From NCBI GenBank assembly GCA_029555885.1, contig JAKPQT010000214.1, positions 1-14,715 on the forward strand: 14,715 bases of DNA, given 5' to 3'. The stretch comes from Chloroflexota bacterium. GTDB lineage: Bacteria; Chloroflexota; Anaerolineae; CG2-30-64-16. Within the stretch, counting starts at the first letter, position 1, and each line of letters begins with the position of its first letter. Below the pieces are notes generated by a model, which was not told the origin of the DNA, ran no database searches, and saw only the letters and a list, made by a program, of their open reading frames with translations. This document shows positions 6,743 through 12,733 of this stretch, in pieces. A program made the translations under genes and the position numbers.

Positions 6743-7201
6743 ATGAGCCCCAAAAAAGATACGCAGGAATCCGGCCAGGAGGGTGCGGGATTCACAGCCG
6801 AGGAACGCGCGGCGATGAAGGAACGCGCCAAGGAGCTGAAGGCAGAGGCGCGCGCGAACAAGGACCGGGCAGCGGGAGAGAGCGCCCTGCGCGAGAAGCT
6901 TGCGGAGATGCCGGAACCGGATCGCTCGATGGGCGAGCGGCTCCACGCGATTGTTATGGCCAGCGCGCCGTCTCTCGCGCCGAAGACCTGGTATGGTATG
7001 CCCGCGTATGCGCGGGACGGCAAGATTGTCTGCTTCTACCAGAGCGCGCAGAAGTTCGGCTCGCGCTACGCGACTTTCGGTTTTACTGACGAGGCGCACC
7101 TCGACGATGGTGCCATATGGCCGACATCCTTCGCGCTGCAGGAGCTGACCCCCGAAGCCGAGGCCAGGATTGCCGAACTGGTGAAGCAGGCCGCGGGCTG
7201 A
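6743..7201 (+). CDS. DUF1801-domain protein
   Basis: This is a 152-residue cytoplasmic protein. Residues 18-55 are highly charged and helical (FTAEERAAMKERAKELKAEAR). The DUF1801 core follows at about 56-150, with the typical run MGERLHAIV, KTWYGMPAY, GKIVCFYQSAQKFGSRYATFGF and a C-terminal helix (TPEAEARIAELVKQA). Relatives include the Bacillus iron chaperone Fra/YdhG, but this longer, helix-preceded form is common in soil bacteria without known function, so iron handling is only a possibility. Start ATG 6743 is preceded by TAGGAGG 7 bp away. A stable hairpin follows the gene at 7248-7280, and the next gene seems to have its own promoter. Confidence 0.85.
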   Translation: MSPKKDTQESGQEGAGFTAEERAAMKERAKELKAEARANKDRAAGESALREKLAEMPEPDRSMGERLHAIVMASAPSLAPKTWYGMPAYARDGKIVCFYQSAQKFGSRYATFGFTDEAHLDDGAIWPTSFALQELTPEAEARIAELVKQAAG

Positions 7202-7247
7202 GGATGGGACGGCAGGCCGTCCGGTGAAAGCCCCAGAATCCGGCAAT

Positions 7248-7280
7248 GCAGAGGGCGAGGTACCCTACCTCGCCCTCTGC
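7248..7280. terminator. Perfect 15-bp hairpin with 3-nt loop after the DUF1801 gene
   Basis: The arms 7248-7262 (GCAGAGGGCGAGGTA) and 7266-7280 are exact reverse complements around CCC. It lies 47 bp after the DUF1801 stop and before the GNAT promoter. A smaller hairpin (GGACGG-CAGG-CCGTCC, 7207-7222) lies between. No U-run follows, so it is either a tract-less terminator, a transcript end stabiliser, or a regulator-binding palindrome. Confidence 0.55.
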
Positions 7281-7298
7281 CGCTTCACGCGGCGCGAT

Positions 7299-7328
7299 TT
7301 GCCCCCCCTCGAGTTCGAGAGTTATACT
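7299..7328 (+). promoter_or_regulatory. Candidate promoter of the GNAT/ASCH genes
   Basis: TTGCCC (7299-7304) and TATACT (7323-7328) are separated by 18 bp. The -10 box lies 18 bp before the ATG at 7347, so the leader would be short (about 12 nt), just enough to include the GGGAG ribosome binding site at 7336-7340. Confidence 0.45.
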
Positions 7329-7346
7329 CGCCCGCGGGAGACTGAG

Positions 7347-7802
7347 ATGGCTTTCGAACAGCGCCGCGACAACTACACCATTAGCACCGACAAGGCCCGC
7401 CTGGATGTGGACGTCATCCACGACTACCTCAGCCGCACGTCCTATTGGGCGCGGGGCCGCTCCCGCGAGATCGTGGAGCGCTCCATCGAGAACTCGCTCT
7501 GCTTCGGGGTATACGAGGGCAGCGAACAGGTGGGATTCGCCCGTGTGGTGACGGACAGCGTGACGTTCGGCTGGCTGTGTGATGTGTTCATCCTGCCCTC
7601 GCACCAGGGTCGCGGGCTCGGCAAGTGGCTGGTCGAGTGTCTCACTGCCCACCCTGACCTGCAAGGGCTGAAGAACTTCCTGCTGGCAACCCGTGATGCG
7701 CACGGCCTGTATGCCAGCCATGGCGGCTTCCGGCCGCTGGAGCAGCCCGAAAAATGGATGGTCAAACACCCCACGCCGCCTGCACCGCAGACGAACTCGT
7801 GA
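7347..7802 (+). CDS. GNAT-family N-acetyltransferase
   Basis: This is a 151-residue acetyltransferase using acetyl-CoA to acetylate an amine; the substrate is unknown. The fold is visible through the CoA-binding motif A, DVFILPSHQGRGLGKWLVE (79-97, with the Q-x-x-G-x-G-type pyrophosphate loop at 87-92), the preceding strand EQVGFARVVTD (60-70) and the C-terminal LYASHGGFRPL motif (121-131). It is close in layout to small stand-alone GNATs found in many bacteria. I chose ATG 7347 over an in-frame ATG at 7224. The earlier one would run through the 7248-7280 hairpin and lacks a ribosome binding site, while 7347 has GGGAG 6 bp upstream. Its last 49 bp overlap the ASCH-domain gene in another frame. 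Confidence 0.9.
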   Translation: MAFEQRRDNYTISTDKARLDVDVIHDYLSRTSYWARGRSREIVERSIENSLCFGVYEGSEQVGFARVVTDSVTFGWLCDVFILPSHQGRGLGKWLVECLTAHPDLQGLKNFLLATRDAHGLYASHGGFRPLEQPEKWMVKHPTPPAPQTNS

Positions 7803-8251
7803 AGGCCTACTACGCTGCCTTCCTGCGCAGCCTGCCGCCCGATTCACCGCAGGCCGCCGCGCCGTGGGTGGCCGAAGCGTTCGGTGACTCGCCCGCGCTG
7901 GCCGATGAGCTGGCCGCGCTCGTCCTGGAGGGACGCAAGACCGCAACCTGCTCGGCGGTCTGCGAGTGGGAAGCCGAGGGTGACTGGCGGCCCACTGTCG
8001 GGCTGCTCACCATCGTGCTGGACGGCCGCGGCACGCCCCTCTGCATCATCGAGACGACCGAGGTCACCTACCGGCGGTTCGACGAGGTGGATGCGCAGTT
8101 CGCCTACGATGAGGGCGAGGATGACCGGTCGCTGTCGTCCTGGCGCACCGGCCACGAACGCTACTTCACCCGCGTGTTGCCCAAACTCGGCAAGACGTTC
8201 AGCCCCGATCTGCCGCTCATCTGCGAGCGGTTTCGCGTCATATACCGTTGA
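7754..8251 (+). CDS. ASCH-domain protein (YhfF-like)
   Basis: This is a 165-residue cytoplasmic protein with an ASCH fold, a PUA-like beta-barrel thought to bind RNA or nucleosides; some ASCH proteins are N4-acetylcytidine amidohydrolases. Family marks are FGDSPALADELAALVLEGRKTATCSAVCEWE (43-73, with the G-x-K-x-x-T motif at 60-65), the strand TPLCIIETTEVTYRRFDEVD (94-113), FAYDEGEDDRSLSSWRTGHERYF (116-138) and the terminal ICERFRVIY. The start is uncertain. ATG 7754 overlaps the acetyltransferase by 49 bp with a distant GGAG, while GTG 7799 would give the classic 4-bp GTGA stop/start overlap but no ribosome binding site. Either way translation is likely coupled to the GNAT gene. Confidence 0.85.
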   Translation: MDGQTPHAACTADELVKAYYAAFLRSLPPDSPQAAAPWVAEAFGDSPALADELAALVLEGRKTATCSAVCEWEAEGDWRPTVGLLTIVLDGRGTPLCIIETTEVTYRRFDEVDAQFAYDEGEDDRSLSSWRTGHERYFTRVLPKLGKTFSPDLPLICERFRVIYR

Positions 8252-8263
8252 TGTGACGGATGG

Positions 8264-8294
8264 CTCGGTGTGCTGTGGCTTGGCCACAGCCGAG
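8264..8294. other. Bulged hairpin between the ASCH and esterase-like genes
   Basis: CTCGG (8264-8268) pairs with CCGAG (8290-8294), and CTGTGG (8273-8278) pairs with CCACAG (8284-8289) around CTTGG, leaving a TGTG bulge. It lies in the 77-bp gap, has no T-run, and may lower read-through or alter translation of the next gene. Confidence 0.4.
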
Positions 8295-8328
8295 ACCGGC
8301 TATCGCCAACACGATGAAAGGGGTATCC

Positions 8329-9375
8329 ATGACACTGCCAGGCCTCATGTACTTCAATGACGGCACGCCGGTTGAGTCGCCTGCGGATTGGCCGGTGCGA
8401 CGCCGCGAGATATGGGATGCGGTCGTCCCGTTGGAGTACGGTGGACTGCCGCCCGCGCCTGTGCGCACGCGGACTGAGGTGCTGCACACGGCCACCGTGC
8501 GCCGGATGAACTCCGTGCGCTATGTCTCCTGCCGGGTCAACGTCGAGACCGGCGCGGTCCAGCCGTTCAGCTTCATGCTGTACCTGCACATCCCGCCGGG
8601 CGACGGCCCCTTCCCCGCCATCCTGACCGGCGACGCGTGCTGGCGCTACGTCTCGGATGAGGTCGTGGCGGAAGTGCTGCGCCGCGGCTTCGTGCTGGCC
8701 CAGTTCAACCGGGTCGAACTTGCGCCGGACGTGCCTGGCACCGACCGGTCGTCCGGCATCTACCCACTCTATCCGGATGCGCAGTTCGGCGCGCTGGCCG
8801 CGTGGGCCTGGGGATATCACCGCTGCGTCGACGCGCTCCTGGAGCACGAGGCAGTGGACGGGGCGCATATCGCGGTCGTCGGCCACTCACGCGGGGGCAA
8901 GACAAGCCTGCTGGCCGGCGCGACCGACGAGCGCATCGCCCTGACCTCGGCCAACGACTCCGGTGCGGGCGGCGCAGGCTGCTACCGGATGCAGGGGCCG
9001 AACAGCGAGACGCTGGGCGACCTCATCCGGCGGTTCCCATACTGGTTCGGCCCGGATCTCGGGGAGTATGTGGGTCGCGAGACGGAGCTGCCCTTCGACC
9101 AGCACTTCCTCAAGGCGTTGGCGGCCCCGCGGCTGCTGCTGACCACCGAGGCGTTCGACGACCTGTGGGCCAACCCGTCCGGCACGTGGCAGACGCACGC
9201 GGCCGTGCGCGAGGTGTATCGCCGGCTGGGCGTCGAGGAACGCGCCGGCATCTGGTTTCGGCCCGGCGGCCACGAACACGGCTTGGCGGACTGGCAGGCG
9301 CTGCTTGACTTCGCGGACTGGCACTGGCGGGGCGTTGCGCCGGCGCGACCCTTTGACCTGAACCCGTTCGCATAG
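8329..9375 (+). CDS. CE15-like (glucuronoyl esterase-type) alpha/beta hydrolase
   Basis: This is a 348-residue serine hydrolase. The nucleophile elbow IAVVGHSRGGKTSL (181-194) places the catalytic serine at 187, with the G-x-S-R-x-G-K form typical of CE15 carbohydrate esterases. The following TSANDSGAGGAGCYR (206-220), RETELPFDQHFLKALAAPRLLL (250-271), LWANPSGTWQTHAAVREVY (279-297) and RPGGHEHGLADW (311-322, likely catalytic His315 or His317) are also CE15-like. Glu274 or Asp277/278 could be the acid. Fungal and many bacterial CE15 enzymes are secreted and cleave lignin-glucuronoyl esters. This one has no signal peptide, so a small intracellular ester is more likely. ATG 8329 is chosen because AAAGGGG lies 6 bp upstream; earlier ATGs (8260, 8314) lack one. 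Family placement at the CE15 level is inference. Confidence 0.7.
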   Translation: MTLPGLMYFNDGTPVESPADWPVRRREIWDAVVPLEYGGLPPAPVRTRTEVLHTATVRRMNSVRYVSCRVNVETGAVQPFSFMLYLHIPPGDGPFPAILTGDACWRYVSDEVVAEVLRRGFVLAQFNRVELAPDVPGTDRSSGIYPLYPDAQFGALAAWAWGYHRCVDALLEHEAVDGAHIAVVGHSRGGKTSLLAGATDERIALTSANDSGAGGAGCYRMQGPNSETLGDLIRRFPYWFGPDLGEYVGRETELPFDQHFLKALAAPRLLLTTEAFDDLWANPSGTWQTHAAVREVYRRLGVEERAGIWFRPGGHEHGLADWQALLDFADWHWRGVAPARPFDLNPFA

Positions 9376-9451
9376 GGGCGCAGGCACGCCACGGCTTCTA
9401 CCACCACCCGTACCACAGCCAGTTCAGGGTTGGGGCTGGCACCTGATTTTC

Positions 9452-9522
9452 ACCGCGAAGACGCGAAGAACGCCAGGAATGCGCTAAGATCGAGTGCCTG
9501 GCGTTTTTTGCGTCTTCGCGGT
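9452..9522. terminator. 71-bp imperfect inverted repeat between convergent genes, terminator-like
   Basis: The left arm (from 9452) reads ACCGCGAAGACGC, then GAAG, then AACGCCAGG. The reverse complement of the right arm (from 9522) reads ACCGCGAAGACGC, then AAAA, then AACGCCAGG. The two arms therefore pair over about 26 bp with a small mismatch patch; the right arm contains TTTTTT. It sits between the stops of the esterase-like gene (9375) and the transaldolase homologue (9530), so it can end transcripts from both sides. Confidence 0.75.
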
Positions 9523-9529
9523 TAACCCA

Positions 9530-10573
9530 TCACAGAGGGAAGGTCTCCAACAACAGCCACCCCGCTTCGACGAACTGGGAGAGGGTGCGTTGGGTGACGC
9601 CGTAGGAGACGAAATCCTCAGGCGCCATGCCCTCGGGCTCGTACGCGCGGACGAACTCGCGCAAGGTGCACAGCCGGTCGATGACTTCGGACGGCACGGG
9701 GCGGTCGATGCGCATCTCGCGCGGCACACCCGGCTGGAGGAGCTGGCCCTGGTTCTTCGGATGGACCGACATAATCAGGTCGCCGCCGGCCAGCTCCGTC
9801 ATATGGTAGTTGCCGCGCAGCGCGGCCACCAGCAGCACCGCCTCATACCCTGCTTCCTGGTAAATGCCGTACGCGCGCTTGGTCACGGCCAGGCCCGCCT
9901 GCCGGATATCCTCCTCGCTGACCGCTGCACGGTTGTCCTGAGCCACCTCGCGCAGGTAGTCGTCCAGCCGGCCGATCATGATGACCGAGAAGCAGCGGCC
10001 CGGCTTGATGTCGGCGGCGCGGGCGCGCGCGGCCCCGCGGCGATGGCGCTCCGCCACCGCGATGGCTTGCGGCACCGTGAAACTCACCGTTGCGGTGACG
10101 GTAATGCCTTCGGCCACACACTCTTCCAGCACATCCAGGCCCGCCGCGGTCACGGGCAGCTTGACCGCGATGTTATCTGCCCACGTATGGTGGAAGCGCG
10201 CCATCTTCAGCATGGCGTCGCGATCACCGGCCCGGCCGGGGTTGACCTGGGCGCACGCATAGCCTTCCGCGCCGCGGGTCTGGCGGTGGATATGCGCCAG
10301 CTTGGCCGCCGCGTCGGCCACGACCGGCTGCATCAGGAGGTCCCCGCGTTCCTCCGCGCTGATGCCCGGGGGCAGCGGCGCGAGGCGAGCACGGAAATAG
10401 TCCGGTTTGGCGGCCCATGCGCGGGCGCTGAGCAGTGGGTTGGTGGTGACGCCCGACGCGCCGTGCAGCAGGCCGCGGTCCAGTTCGTCAGGGTCGCCGG
10501 AGTCGTGCCACCACGTCGTCGGCGTGGTGCGCACGAGCCATTGCAGATAGCTTTCTTCCCTCTCGTCAGACAT
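9530..10573 (-). CDS. Divergent transaldolase-family protein (TAL/FSA family)
   Basis: This is a 347-residue aldolase-type barrel enzyme. Classical transaldolase moves a dihydroxyacetone unit between sugar phosphates in the pentose phosphate pathway. Seen here: Asp24 (WWHDSGD), GVTTNPLL with Asn45, the Schiff-base lysine Lys138 (NIAVKLPVTAAGLDVLEECVAEGI), and GR at 201-202. By eye alignment with E. coli TalB, several other active-site positions differ: Glu96 becomes Gln109 (YACAQVNP), Asn154 becomes Thr160 and Phe178 becomes Met199. Gln at the first site is what fructose-6-phosphate aldolase has. So aldolase rather than transferase activity is possible. ATG 10573 follows GGAGGAG; earlier in-frame ATGs do not. 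A perfect TTGACA and a Rex-like operator lie upstream, suggesting redox control. Confidence 0.82.
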   Translation of the reverse strand: MSDEREESYLQWLVRTTPTTWWHDSGDPDELDRGLLHGASGVTTNPLLSARAWAAKPDYFRARLAPLPPGISAEERGDLLMQPVVADAAAKLAHIHRQTRGAEGYACAQVNPGRAGDRDAMLKMARFHHTWADNIAVKLPVTAAGLDVLEECVAEGITVTATVSFTVPQAIAVAERHRRGAARARAADIKPGRCFSVIMIGRLDDYLREVAQDNRAAVSEEDIRQAGLAVTKRAYGIYQEAGYEAVLLVAALRGNYHMTELAGGDLIMSVHPKNQGQLLQPGVPREMRIDRPVPSEVIDRLCTLREFVRAYEPEGMAPEDFVSYGVTQRTLSQFVEAGWLLLETFPL

Positions 10574-10690
10574 GAATGACTCCTCCATCAGGCGCACAAC
10601 GGGGCATAGAATCGGAGGATGCTCGCGCGCCGAAGCCGAACATCCTCTGCCTGGGGCCGCGGGGCAGCACGCAGTGATCGCGTGCGGGAA

Positions 10691-10719
10691 AACCTACCAC
10701 CAAATCAGGTGCATGTCAA
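10691..10719 (-). promoter_or_regulatory. Possible promoter of the transaldolase-family gene
   Basis: On the minus strand a perfect TTGACA (10719-10714) is followed after 17 bp by TAGGTT (10696-10691), a poor -10. It lies 118-146 bp before the start codon. The Rex-like palindrome starts directly next to the -35 box at 10720. Confidence 0.4.
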
Positions 10720-10739
10720 ATGTGAATTTATGTTCACAA
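10720..10739. promoter_or_regulatory. Rex-type operator (redox-sensing repressor site)
   Basis: ATGTGAA-TTTATG-TTCACAA matches the published Rex consensus TTGTGAA-N6-TTCACAA at 13 of 14 defined positions. It forms a palindrome with a 6-bp spacer in the divergent region between the transaldolase homologue and the 5'-nucleotidase. Rex represses genes of NADH reoxidation and central carbon metabolism and lets go when NADH is high. The site touches the TTGACA box on the minus strand and lies 28 bp upstream of the plus-strand -35 box, so the minus-strand gene is the better target. A rex gene is not in the window. Confidence 0.65.
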
Positions 10740-10767
10740 TCTGTGCAATACATATATGATACTTATC

Positions 10768-10796
10768 TTTACATTTGCGCTGATATCCGGTACAAT
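10768..10796 (+). promoter_or_regulatory. Promoter of the 5'-nucleotidase gene
   Basis: TTTACA (10768-10773) and TACAAT (10791-10796) are separated by 17 bp, each matching five of six consensus bases. Transcription would start about 10803, giving a leader of about 37 nt with GGAGG before the ATG at 10840. A TATGATAC half-site like the arm of the cydA palindrome lies at 10755-10762. Confidence 0.7.
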
Positions 10797-10839
10797 GCCG
10801 CCCGGTATGTTGATCCCAATGATAGATGGAGGTTCGACC

Positions 10840-12513
10840 ATGAAGCGAACGAGATTTCGACCCGTACACATCCTGATCCTGGCAGCCGTGCTGCTGTCAA
10901 TGGCCTGGCCGGTGGCAGCCGCACCGCGCGGCGACACTGTCACCGTGCAGATCCTGGCCCTGAATGATTTTCACGGCAACCTGGAGCCGCCTGCCGGTTC
11001 CTCGGGTCGCATCGGCTCGATCAATGCCGGCGGTGTCGAGTACCTCGCCACGCACATTGCCAATCTGCGGGCGCAGAATCCCAATACCGTCGTCGTATCT
11101 GCGGGCGACCTGATCGGTGCAAGCCCGCTGATTTCCGCGCTCTTCCACGACGAGCCGACCATCGAGGCCTTCAACCTGATCGGTCTGGACTACAACGCGG
11201 TCGGCAACCACGAGTTCGACGAGGGTGCTGCTGAGCTGCTGCGCATGCAGAACGGCGGCTGCCACCCGACCGATGGCTGTCTGGATGGCGATGGGTTTGC
11301 CGGTGCAGACTTCCAGTTCCTCGCCGCTAACGTTGTGAATACGAGCACCGGCAAGACCATCTTCCCGCCGTATGCCGTCGAGAACTTCCGCGGCACCAAG
11401 GTCGCCTTCATCGGCATGACGCTGGAAGGCACGCCGACCATCGTCACGCCCTCCGGCGTGGCCGGGCTGACGTTCCTCGATGAGGCTGACGCCGCGAACG
11501 CGCTGGTGAAAGAGCTCAAGCGCCGTCAGGTCGAGACTATCGTGGTCCTGCTCCACGAGGGTGGAGTGCAGGCGGGCGGCGACTACAACTCCTGCGTCGG
11601 CATCTCCGGCCCGATCGTTGACATCGTCAACCGGCTGGACGACTCGGTGGATGCCGTCATCAGCGGCCACACCCACAATGCATACAACTGCGTCATCGAC
11701 GGCAAGCTGGTGACGAGCGCGGCGTCCTTCGGCCGCCTGGTGACGAAGGTCGACCTGACCATCGACCGGAAGTCGGGCGATGTAGTCGAGATGCAGGCCG
11801 ACAACAAGATCGTGACCCGCGATGTCCCGAAAGCTGCGCTGCTGACCGCGCTGGTGGAGCGCTACGGCACGTTGGCCGCGCCGTTCGCGAACCGCATCAT
11901 TGGCACCATCACTGCTGACATCCTGCGGGCTGCCAATGCCGCGGGTGAATCGGCTCTGGGCGATGTGATTGCGGACTCGCAGCTTGACGCAACGGATGAC
12001 CCTGGCTTCGGCGATGCGGTTATCGCGTTCATGAATCCGGGCGGCATCCGCGCTGACCTGGCCTACAACAACAGCAGCGCAGGCGAAGCGCCCGGTGAGA
12101 TCACATACAACGAAATCTTCACCGTGCAGCCGTTCGGCAACAGCCTCGTCACCATGAGCCTGACCGGCACGCAGATCGACACGCTGCTGGAGCAGCAGTT
12201 CGATAACCCCGCACCCGGCCAGAGCCGCATCCTGCAGGTGTCGAACGGCTTTACCTACACCTGGAGCCAGAGCGCGCCCACCGGTAACAAGGTCAGCAAT
12301 CTCATGCTGAACGGCGTGGCGATCGATCCGGCTGCGACTTACCGCGTGACGGTCAACAGCTTCCTGGCCGACGGCGGCGATAACTTCGTCGTCCTCAAGG
12401 AAGGCACCAACCGCCTGGGCGGCGCGCTGGACCTCGACGCCCTGGAAGCTTACTTTGTGGCGAACAGCCCGGTCGCCCCGGGCCCGCAGAACCGCATTAC
12501 CGTCGTGCCGTAG
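10840..12513 (+). CDS. Secreted 5'-nucleotidase / 2',3'-cyclic phosphodiesterase family metallophosphatase
   Basis: This is a 557-residue exported enzyme that releases phosphate from nucleotides outside the cell. The signal peptide spans about 1-28 (basic start, ILILAAVLLSMAWPVAAA). The N-terminal metallophosphatase domain holds the two-metal site: Asp43 and His45 (LNDFHGNL), Asp90 (SAGDLIG), Asn123-His124 (VGNHEFDEG), His239 (VLLHEGG), and His277 and His279 (ISGHTHN). The C-terminal substrate domain begins near 345 (IIGTITADILRAANAAGESALGD), with PGGIRADL (400-407), a likely base-stacking aromatic near Phe432 (TVQPFGNSL) and FLADGGDNF (508-516). All key residues are present. There is no C-terminal anchor, so it should be released or held by the envelope. 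ATG 10840 has GGAGG 8 bp upstream; the ATG at 10756 lies before the promoter and is wrong. Confidence 0.95.
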   Translation: MKRTRFRPVHILILAAVLLSMAWPVAAAPRGDTVTVQILALNDFHGNLEPPAGSSGRIGSINAGGVEYLATHIANLRAQNPNTVVVSAGDLIGASPLISALFHDEPTIEAFNLIGLDYNAVGNHEFDEGAAELLRMQNGGCHPTDGCLDGDGFAGADFQFLAANVVNTSTGKTIFPPYAVENFRGTKVAFIGMTLEGTPTIVTPSGVAGLTFLDEADAANALVKELKRRQVETIVVLLHEGGVQAGGDYNSCVGISGPIVDIVNRLDDSVDAVISGHTHNAYNCVIDGKLVTSAASFGRLVTKVDLTIDRKSGDVVEMQADNKIVTRDVPKAALLTALVERYGTLAAPFANRIIGTITADILRAANAAGESALGDVIADSQLDATDDPGFGDAVIAFMNPGGIRADLAYNNSSAGEAPGEITYNEIFTVQPFGNSLVTMSLTGTQIDTLLEQQFDNPAPGQSRILQVSNGFTYTWSQSAPTGNKVSNLMLNGVAIDPAATYRVTVNSFLADGGDNFVVLKEGTNRLGGALDLDALEAYFVANSPVAPGPQNRITVVP

Positions 12514-12520
12514 TGCGGTC

Positions 12521-12563
12521 GTAACCACCGGTTGTGTAACCGCCGGTTGCATAACTGGTTAAC
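12521..12563 (+). repeat. Short tandem repeat, 15-bp unit, about 2.9 copies
   Basis: GTAACCACCGGTTGT (12521-12535) is followed directly by GTAACCGCCGGTTGC (12536-12550) and the partial ATAACTGGTTAAC (12551-12563). Each copy contains a near-palindromic AACC-CCGGTT core. It begins 7 bp after the nucleotidase stop and ends just before the terminator stem. Confidence 0.7.
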
Positions 12564-12565
12564 GC

Positions 12566-12598
12566 AAAAGGGGGCAGCCTACTCGCTGTCCCCTTTTT
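12566..12598. terminator. Bidirectional intrinsic terminator
   Basis: AAAAGGGGGCAGC (12566-12578) pairs with GCTGTCCCCTTTT (12585-12597) with one G-U, around a short loop, and is followed by T. On the plus strand the T-run (12594-12598) ends the 5'-nucleotidase transcript. On the minus strand the A-run becomes U's and ends the tRNA-Arg transcript, whose 3' end is at 12601. Confidence 0.9.
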
Positions 12599-12600
12599 GA

Positions 12601-12674
12601 TACCCCCGGTTGGATTCGAACCAACGACCTAGGCGTTAGGAGTGCCTCGCTCTATCCACCTGAGCTACGGGGGC
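12601..12674 (-). tRNA. tRNA-Arg (anticodon CCU)
   Basis: A 74-nt cloverleaf reads cleanly on the minus strand. The acceptor stem GCCCCCG/CGGGGGT has a G1-U72 wobble. The D arm is GCTC...GAGC, the anticodon arm AGGCA-CTCCTAA-CGCCT with anticodon CCT (reads AGG), and the T arm GTTGG-TTCGAAT-CCAAC. The discriminator is A73. The last anticodon-stem pair is an A31-C39 mismatch. CCA is not encoded and must be added by nucleotidyltransferase. Confidence 0.94.
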
Positions 12675-12682
12675 ATGGCCCG

Positions 12683-12712
12683 ATCATACCACAAAGCGAA
12701 CGCACCGGGCAA
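12683..12712 (-). promoter_or_regulatory. Promoter of tRNA-Arg
   Basis: On the minus strand TTGCCC (12712-12707) and TATGAT (12688-12683) are separated by 18 bp. The -10 box ends 8 bp before the mature tRNA 5' end at 12674, so the primary transcript would have at most a very short 5' leader. Confidence 0.65.
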
Positions 12713-12733
12713 TTTCACCCGCTGGTTATACCG

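Noticed and set aside
7224..7346. N-terminal extension of the GNAT gene from ATG 7224
   Set aside because: The extension would encode the perfect hairpin at 7248-7280 and the candidate promoter, has no ribosome binding site, and the GNAT fold begins after Met at 7347.
10720..10739. CRP/FNR-type site reading of the TGTGA...TCACA palindrome
   Set aside because: The TGTGA and TCACA halves are 8 bp apart, not the 6 bp of CRP, whereas the Rex spacing (N6 between TTGTGAA-type arms) fits exactly. FNR (TTGAT-N4-ATCAA) does not fit.
10897..12552. A 551-codon open frame antisense to the 5'-nucleotidase
   Set aside because: It mirrors the codon structure of a well-supported gene in high-GC DNA, has Arg/Ala/Val/Asp-rich low-meaning sequence, no ribosome binding site and runs through the nucleotidase signal peptide.
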